The notes below the pieces were generated by a model, which saw only the letters and a program-made list of their open reading frames with translations, did no database searches and was not told the DNA's origin. A stretch of 23,002 bases of DNA from Pelomonas sp046294815. Lineage in GTDB: Bacteria; Pseudomonadota; Gammaproteobacteria; Burkholderiales; Burkholderiaceae_C. The stretch covers positions 1-23,002 of the forward strand of contig JBKBOJ010000053.1 of NCBI GenBank assembly GCA_046294815.1. Direction: 5' to 3'. Position numbers and translations under genes: made by a program. This document shows, one piece after another, positions 18,592 to 23,002 of the stretch (positions within the stretch are counted from its first letter, which is position 1; each line of letters starts with the position of its first letter).

Positions 18592-19691
18592 GCCAGCCGA
18601 CACCACTGCCCCGCTGGATAGACATCGGCTTGCTGCCGCTGTGGAACCTGGTCATCGCGCTGCTGGTGGCCGGCCTGGTGCTCAAGCTCATCGGCCACAG
18701 CCCCTGGGAGGCGCTGACTGTGCTGCTCAACGGCGCCCTGGGCAGCGCCCGCGGCCTGGGCTACTCGCTGTACTACGCCACGACCTTCATCTTCACGGGG
18801 CTGGCCGTCGCGGTGGCCATCCATGCCGGCCTGTTCAACATCGGCGGTGAGGGCCAGGCGACGCTCGGCGGCGTGGGCGTGGCGCTGTTGGCGCTGTGGC
18901 TGGGCACCAGGCTGCCGGCGGCGCTGCTGCTGCCGCTGCTGGTGCTTGCCGCTGCGGTGTTCGGCATGCTGTGGGCGGCGCTGCCGGCCTACCTGCAGGC
19001 CTGGCGCGGCAGCCACATCGTCATCACCACCATCATGTTCAACTTCCTCGCCGCGGGACTGAACGGCTACCTGCTGGTGAACTGGCTGCGCCCGGCCGGC
19101 AGCATGGCGGTGGAGTCGGCCGAGTTTGCCGAGACTGCGCGCATGCCGAGCCTGCACCAGATCGCCGCGCTTCTGGGCTGGGAGCTGCCGTCGTCGCCGC
19201 TGAACTTCAGCCTGGTCATCGCGCTGGCGGCCTGCGGCTTCGTGGGCTGGTTCCTATGGAAGAGCGCCGCCGGCTATGCGGTGCGCGCCGTGGGCAGCGC
19301 GCCGCGTGCCGCCCACTATGCGGGCATACGGCCGCGTGCCCAGGTCATGCTGGCCATGGCCCTGTCCGGCGCGCTGGCCGGCATGGTGGGGATCAACGAA
19401 ATCTCTGGTGTGCAGGGCAAGCTGACGCTGGACTTCGTCGCCGGCGCCGGCTTCACCGGCATCGCCGTGTCGCTGATGGGTCGCAACCATCCGGTCGGCA
19501 TCATCCTTGCGTCGCTGCTGTTCGGCGTGCTGTATCAGGGCGGCGTGGAGGTCAGCTTCGAGCTGCAGGGCTTCAGCCGCGAGATGGTGGTCACGGCGCA
19601 GGGCCTGATCGTGCTGTTCTCCGGCGCGATGGCCAGCGTCAGCGCGCCGCTGTTCGCGCGGGTCTATGCCGCCATCAAGGGAGAGCACTGA
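18588..19691 (+). CDS. Nucleoside ABC transporter permease 1 (YufP/NupP type)
   Basis: 367 residues, inner membrane, about 8-10 helices, BPD_transp_2 family. Characteristic segments are FTGLAVAVAIHAGLFNIGGE (69-88), the periplasmic/pore stretch GSHIVITTIMFNFLAAGLNG, and the coupling region YAVRAVGSAPRAAHYAGIRP. A hydrophilic N-terminal 12 residues precede the first helix. ATG overlaps the ATPase stop by 4 bp, so the start is secure. With the next gene it forms the heterodimeric channel served by the BMP-family binding protein. Confidence 0.9.
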   Translation: MSQPTPLPRWIDIGLLPLWNLVIALLVAGLVLKLIGHSPWEALTVLLNGALGSARGLGYSLYYATTFIFTGLAVAVAIHAGLFNIGGEGQATLGGVGVALLALWLGTRLPAALLLPLLVLAAAVFGMLWAALPAYLQAWRGSHIVITTIMFNFLAAGLNGYLLVNWLRPAGSMAVESAEFAETARMPSLHQIAALLGWELPSSPLNFSLVIALAACGFVGWFLWKSAAGYAVRAVGSAPRAAHYAGIRPRAQVMLAMALSGALAGMVGINEISGVQGKLTLDFVAGAGFTGIAVSLMGRNHPVGIILASLLFGVLYQGGVEVSFELQGFSREMVVTAQGLIVLFSGAMASVSAPLFARVYAAIKGEH

Positions 19692-20656
19692 TGGATGAAG
19701 TGCTGATCGCGTCGGTGCTGGCGTCCACGCTGCGCGTCAGCGCACCGCTGCTGCTGTGCGCGATGGCGGGCGTGCTGTCCGAGCGCGCCGGCGTCGTCGA
19801 CCTGGGGCTGGAGGGCAAGATGCTGTGTGCTGCCTTTGCCGCTGCGGCAATGGCCTCGGTCACGCAGTCCGCCGCGCTCGGCATGCTCGCCGCCATCGTG
19901 GTCGCTTGCAGCGTGTCGCTGGTGCACGGCTTCGCCTGCGTGACCAACCGCGGCGACCAGGTCGTCTCTGGCGTTGCACTGAACATGATTGCCGCCGGCC
20001 TGACCGTGGTGCTGGGCATCGCCTGGTTCCAGCAGGGCGGCCAGACGCCGCCCATCGCGCCCGAGGTGCGCCTGACGGCCCTGCTTCCCGCGTTCGCAGA
20101 GCCGCAGTCGGGCCAGTGGTTCGCGTCGGTGCTGGGCCATGGACTGCTGAGCCACAACGGGCTGGTCTACCTCGCCTTCGTGATGGTGCTGGCCGTCTGG
20201 TTCTTGCTTGAGCGCACTCGGCCGGGCCTGCGCCTGCGGGCCGTGGGCGAGAACCCGGCCATGGTGGAGGCGGCCGGCATGTCGGTGCAGGCGCTGCGCT
20301 ACCAGGCGCTGCTGATGAACGGCGTGCTCTGCGGCCTGGCCGGTGCCTACCTGACGCTGGCGCAGAACGCCTCGTTCTCGCCCAATATGACGGCTGGCCG
20401 CGGCTTCATCGCGCTGGCCGCGATGATCTTCGGCAAGTGGAAGCCGCTGCCGACCATGGCGGCCTGCCTGCTGTTCGGTTTCCTGGATGCCGTGGCCATC
20501 CGCATGCAGGGCATGCAACTGCCGGGCATCGGCGAGGTGCCGGTGCAACTGATCCAGGCGTTGCCCTACATCCTGACCGTGGTGCTGCTGGCCGGCTTCA
20601 TCGGCTCGGCGATTGCACCCAAGGCCCTCGGCCGCCCCTATGTGAAGGAGCGCTGA
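19691..20656 (+). CDS. Nucleoside ABC transporter permease 2 (YufQ/NupQ type)
   Basis: 321 residues, about 8-9 helices, BPD_transp_2 family. The N-terminal LSERAGVVDLGLEGKM (29-44) is the hallmark of this permease type, equivalent to the HAGLFNIGGEGQ motif of its partner. RAVGENPAMVEAAGMSV is the cytoplasmic ATPase-contact loop, and GRGFIALAAMIFGKWKP is a conserved late segment. Start at the ATG of TGATG, which overlaps the permease 1 stop by one base; the frame is open far upstream but that part is a shadow of permease 1. GAGAG lies just before it. One base separates its stop from the cytidine deaminase start codon. Confidence 0.9.
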   Translation: MDEVLIASVLASTLRVSAPLLLCAMAGVLSERAGVVDLGLEGKMLCAAFAAAAMASVTQSAALGMLAAIVVACSVSLVHGFACVTNRGDQVVSGVALNMIAAGLTVVLGIAWFQQGGQTPPIAPEVRLTALLPAFAEPQSGQWFASVLGHGLLSHNGLVYLAFVMVLAVWFLLERTRPGLRLRAVGENPAMVEAAGMSVQALRYQALLMNGVLCGLAGAYLTLAQNASFSPNMTAGRGFIALAAMIFGKWKPLPTMAACLLFGFLDAVAIRMQGMQLPGIGEVPVQLIQALPYILTVVLLAGFIGSAIAPKALGRPYVKER

Positions 20657-20657
20657 C

Positions 20658-21074
20658 GTGGACCTGCCTCCCGACCTGCTGGACCGGCTGCTCGCCGAGT
20701 CGTTGCGCGCGCGCGAATTCGCGTATGCGCCTTACTCCAGGTACCGCGTCGGCGTCGCCATCCTCGATGAGCAGGGCCGCATCCACATCGGCGCCAACAT
20801 GGAGAACGCGTCCTACCCGCAGGGCTGGTGCGCCGAGCCCTCGGCGCTGACGGCCATGCTGATGGCCGGGGGCAAGCGTGCCAAGGTGGCGCTGGTCACC
20901 GGTCCGGGGCCGGACATCATCACGCCCTGCGGCGGCTGCCGCCAGAAGCTCCGCGAGTTCTCCAAGCCCGAGGAGCTTGTCATCATCGCCGGCGATCCTG
21001 GCGGTATTCGCCAACGCTGGACCCTGGCCGAATTGCTGCCGCACAGCTTTGGGCCGGGGCATCTGAAGTTCTGA
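20658..21074 (+). CDS. cdd: Cytidine deaminase
   Basis: 138 residues, the size of the small homotetrameric zinc cytidine deaminases. Zinc and catalytic residues are C58 and E60 in GWCAEPSA and C91 and C94 in TPCGGCRQ. ENASYPQG (50-57) is the substrate-binding strand. It converts cytidine and deoxycytidine to uridine and deoxyuridine in the cytoplasm. It begins with GTG, preceded by AAGGAG (20645-20650) at a 7-nt distance; no ATG fits the family N-terminus. It directly follows the importer permeases, so imported cytidine is deaminated before phosphorolysis. Confidence 0.93.
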   Translation: MDLPPDLLDRLLAESLRAREFAYAPYSRYRVGVAILDEQGRIHIGANMENASYPQGWCAEPSALTAMLMAGGKRAKVALVTGPGPDIITPCGGCRQKLREFSKPEELVIIAGDPGGIRQRWTLAELLPHSFGPGHLKF

Positions 21075-21082
21075 GGTTTCCC

Positions 21083-21919
21083 ATGATCGACAACAAGACC
21101 CTGGACGCCGCGATCACCGCGAGCGTCGACAAGCTGCAATCCCTGTTCGGCACTGCGCCCGAAGTCGCCGTCGTGCTGGGCTCCGGCTGGGCCGGCGCCG
21201 TCAGCCATGTGCAGGACGCCAAGAACCTGCCCTACACCGAGCTGCCGGCCTTTCCGCAGCCCAAGGTCGAAGGCCATGTCAACGAGATCGTCGTGGGCCA
21301 CATCGGCGCTCAGCGCGTGGTGTTCCTGCGCGGCCGCGCCCACACCTACGAAAGCGGCGACTGCACCGGCATGGCCGGCGCCATCCGCACGCTCAAGCGC
21401 TGGGGCGTCAAGCTGCTGCTGCAGACCAATGCCTCCGGCTCGCTGCGCAGCCACATGCCGCCCGGCAGCCTGATGCTGATCGCCGACCACATCAACGCGC
21501 CACAGCGCAGCCCGCTGGTCGGCGAGCCTGGCAGCCACCGCTTCGTCGACATGGTCAATGCCTACGACGGCGAGCTGCGCAAGCATGCGCTGACACTGGC
21601 CAAGCGGGAGAACGTGATGTTGGGCGAGGGCACCTACTGCTGGGCGCTGGGCCCGCAGTTCGAGACGCCGGCCGAAATCCGCATGTTCGCGGCCTGGGGC
21701 GCCGACGCGGTGGGCATGAGCACCGTGCCCGAGACCATCCTGGCCCGCCACGCGGGCTTGAAGGTCATGGGCCTTGCGCTGATGACCAACATGGCCGCCG
21801 GCCTGTCCGCCGAGGCGCTGACGCATGACCTCACGCTGAAGCAGGCGCAGATGTCCGGCGAGCGCGCTGCCGCTTTCCTGGCCGCGCTGGTGGCCAGCTT
21901 CAAGGACGTGGCGCTGTGA
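21083..21919 (+). CDS. Purine-nucleoside phosphorylase, trimeric (PNP/MTAP) type
   Basis: 278 residues. Phosphate site GSG (33-35) in VVLGSGWAG, LRGRAHTYE (82-90) with R85 and H87, TNASGSL (115-121), GPQFETPAEIRMF (190-202) with the base-binding E194, VGMSTVPE (210-217) with M212, and N236 in TNMAAG. These match the trimeric class (human PNP, bacterial PunA/XapA) rather than the hexameric DeoD class. It splits purine (deoxy)ribonucleosides with phosphate into base and (deoxy)ribose-1-phosphate; which purines it prefers cannot be read here. Start at MIDNKT is supported by TGAGG ending 6 nt upstream. Its stop overlaps the GTG of deoC. Confidence 0.92.
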   Translation: MIDNKTLDAAITASVDKLQSLFGTAPEVAVVLGSGWAGAVSHVQDAKNLPYTELPAFPQPKVEGHVNEIVVGHIGAQRVVFLRGRAHTYESGDCTGMAGAIRTLKRWGVKLLLQTNASGSLRSHMPPGSLMLIADHINAPQRSPLVGEPGSHRFVDMVNAYDGELRKHALTLAKRENVMLGEGTYCWALGPQFETPAEIRMFAAWGADAVGMSTVPETILARHAGLKVMGLALMTNMAAGLSAEALTHDLTLKQAQMSGERAAAFLAALVASFKDVAL

Positions 21920-22680
21920 GCCTCGATCTGCATGCCGCGGCCCGCACGGCGCTGGCCTGCCTGGACCTGACCAGCCTGAACGACGCCGACACGCCGGCCG
22001 ACATCGCCGCGCTGTGCCGCCGTGCGCAGACCTCGCATGGCCCCGTGGCTGCCGTCTGCGTGTGGCCGCGCTTCGTGGCCCAGGCGCGCGCTGCGCTGCC
22101 GGCGGGCATCCGAGTCGCCGCGGTCGCCAACTTCCCCGATGGCGCGTTGGACGTTCAGCGCGCGCTGGCCGACATCGCCGCGATCGCCCAGGCCGGCGGC
22201 GACGAGGTGGACGTGGTGCTGCCCTGGCGCGCGCTGCTGGCCGGGCAGTCCACCGAGGTGTCCGAGTTTCTGTCCGAAGTGCGCTACGCCTCGCAGCCGC
22301 TGACGCTCAAGGTCATCATCGAATCCGGCGAACTGCTTGACCCCGAGCGCATCGCCCAGGCCACGCGGCTGGTGCTGGCCGCCGGTGCCGACTTCGTCAA
22401 GACCAGCACGGGCAAGAGCAAAGTTGGCGCCACGCCCGAAGCCGCCGCGGTCATGCTCAAGGAAATCAAGGCCAGCGGCTTGTCAGCGGCGGGCTTCAAG
22501 GCGTCCGGTGGTGTGCGCTCGGTGATGGATGCCGCCGGCTACATCGCCCAGACCCAGGCCGCGCTGGGGGGCGATGCGCTGAACCCGCAGCGGCTGCGCT
22601 TTGGCGCCAGCGGCCTTCTCACCGACATCGAAGCCGTGCTCTCTGGCACCGAACCTGCAGCCGTCACAACGGCCTACTGA
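21916..22680 (+). CDS. deoC: Deoxyribose-phosphate aldolase
   Basis: 254 residues, class I aldolase of the E. coli DeoC type. The Schiff-base lysine is K162 in FVKTSTGK, the catalytic aspartate D99 in DEVDVVLPWRAL, and the second lysine K195 in GFKASGGVR. These equal K167, D102 and K201 of the E. coli enzyme. It cleaves 2-deoxyribose-5-phosphate to glyceraldehyde-3-phosphate and acetaldehyde, linking nucleoside breakdown to glycolysis. It starts with GTG inside GTGA, overlapping the phosphorylase stop by 4 bp, a sign of translational coupling. No phosphopentomutase (deoB) gene, which would supply its substrate, is present before the window ends. Confidence 0.95.
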   Translation: MSLDLHAAARTALACLDLTSLNDADTPADIAALCRRAQTSHGPVAAVCVWPRFVAQARAALPAGIRVAAVANFPDGALDVQRALADIAAIAQAGGDEVDVVLPWRALLAGQSTEVSEFLSEVRYASQPLTLKVIIESGELLDPERIAQATRLVLAAGADFVKTSTGKSKVGATPEAAAVMLKEIKASGLSAAGFKASGGVRSVMDAAGYIAQTQAALGGDALNPQRLRFGASGLLTDIEAVLSGTEPAAVTTAY

Positions 22681-22683
22681 CCC

Positions 22684-23002
22684 ATGCTTGCCCAAGAAAT
22701 CATCCGCGCCAAGCGCGACGGCCAGGCGCTCAACGAAGCGCAGATCCAGCACTTTGTCCGTGGCCTGGTCGACAACTCCTGGAGCGAAGGCCAGGTGGCA
22801 GCCCTTGGCATGGCGGTGTTCCTGCGCGGCATGGGCCGCGACGAGGCCGTGCTGCTGACACGCGCGATGATGAACTCCGGCCGCGTGATGCGCTGGCCCG
22901 ACATGCCCGGCCCGGTGCTGGACAAGCACAGCAGCGGCGGCGTGGGCGACAAGGTCAGCCTGATGCTGGCGCCCATGGTGGCGGCCTGCGGCGGCTATGT
23001 GC
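22684..23002 (+). CDS. deoA: Thymidine (pyrimidine-nucleoside) phosphorylase, 5' part
   Basis: The first 106 residues are present; the gene runs off the window. They form the helical N-terminal domain of the glycosyltransferase family 3 fold, and LDKHSSGGVGDK (79-90) is the phosphate/nucleoside-binding loop (KHSTGG in most members, here with serine for threonine). The protein phosphorolyses thymidine and deoxyuridine to base and deoxyribose-1-phosphate. The start lies 3 bp after the deoC stop with no separate strong ribosome-binding site, so it is probably coupled. With cdd, the purine phosphorylase and deoC it completes a salvage set. Confidence 0.93.
   Translation, partial: MLAQEIIRAKRDGQALNEAQIQHFVRGLVDNSWSEGQVAALGMAVFLRGMGRDEAVLLTRAMMNSGRVMRWPDMPGPVLDKHSSGGVGDKVSLMLAPMVAACGGYV

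Overview
This 23 kb window is GC-rich bacterial chromosome. Tightly packed genes, GC-biased codons and protein similarity point to a betaproteobacterium of the order Burkholderiales (Comamonadaceae or a relative). That placement is an inference from protein style and gene content; no rRNA is present. I see no phage, IS element, CRISPR array or integrase. Almost every gene has a recognisable metabolic or transport role.

Left edge (1-760): the 3' end of an unidentified plus-strand gene, a small probable secreted protein on the minus strand, and a minus-strand tRNA-Ser(GGA) with an encoded CCA and its own intrinsic terminator.

Two-component system and amino-acid transporter (759-7842): a DctB-like sensor kinase and a DctD-like sigma-54 activator, translationally overlapped on the minus strand, lie divergent from a livHMGF branched-chain amino-acid ABC operon. 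The 311-bp divergent gap holds a near-consensus sigma-54 promoter about 60 bp before livH and an 18-bp dyad about 150 bp further upstream. This is the geometry expected if the kinase/activator pair controls the transporter. No periplasmic binding protein is encoded here. The operon ends in a strong intrinsic terminator.

Minus-strand enzymes (7856-10810), convergent to liv: a leucine/amino-acid dehydrogenase, a 2-oxoglutarate/Fe(II) dioxygenase of the family that hydroxylates free L-amino acids (PF10014, isoleucine-dioxygenase type), and a ferredoxin-type 2Fe-2S/FAD/NAD(P)H reductase. Uptake, deamination and possible hydroxylation of branched-chain amino acids therefore sit side by side.

Middle (10878-15977): an atypical SDR (YeeZ-like), aconitase acnA on the minus strand, and a MATE-family exporter. 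A large double inverted repeat separates the last two.

Right (16019-23002, continuing past the edge): a compact nucleoside uptake and salvage operon. It encodes a BMP-family binding protein, a double-domain ABC ATPase and two permeases, then cytidine deaminase, a trimeric-type purine nucleoside phosphorylase, deoxyribose-phosphate aldolase and the start of thymidine phosphorylase. Gaps are 16 bp or less and several genes overlap. Imported nucleosides would be deaminated and phosphorolysed, and deoxyribose phosphate fed to central carbon metabolism.

The most interesting signal is the combination of sigma-54 promoter, dyad and DctBD-like pair in front of liv, next to a possible amino-acid hydroxylase.
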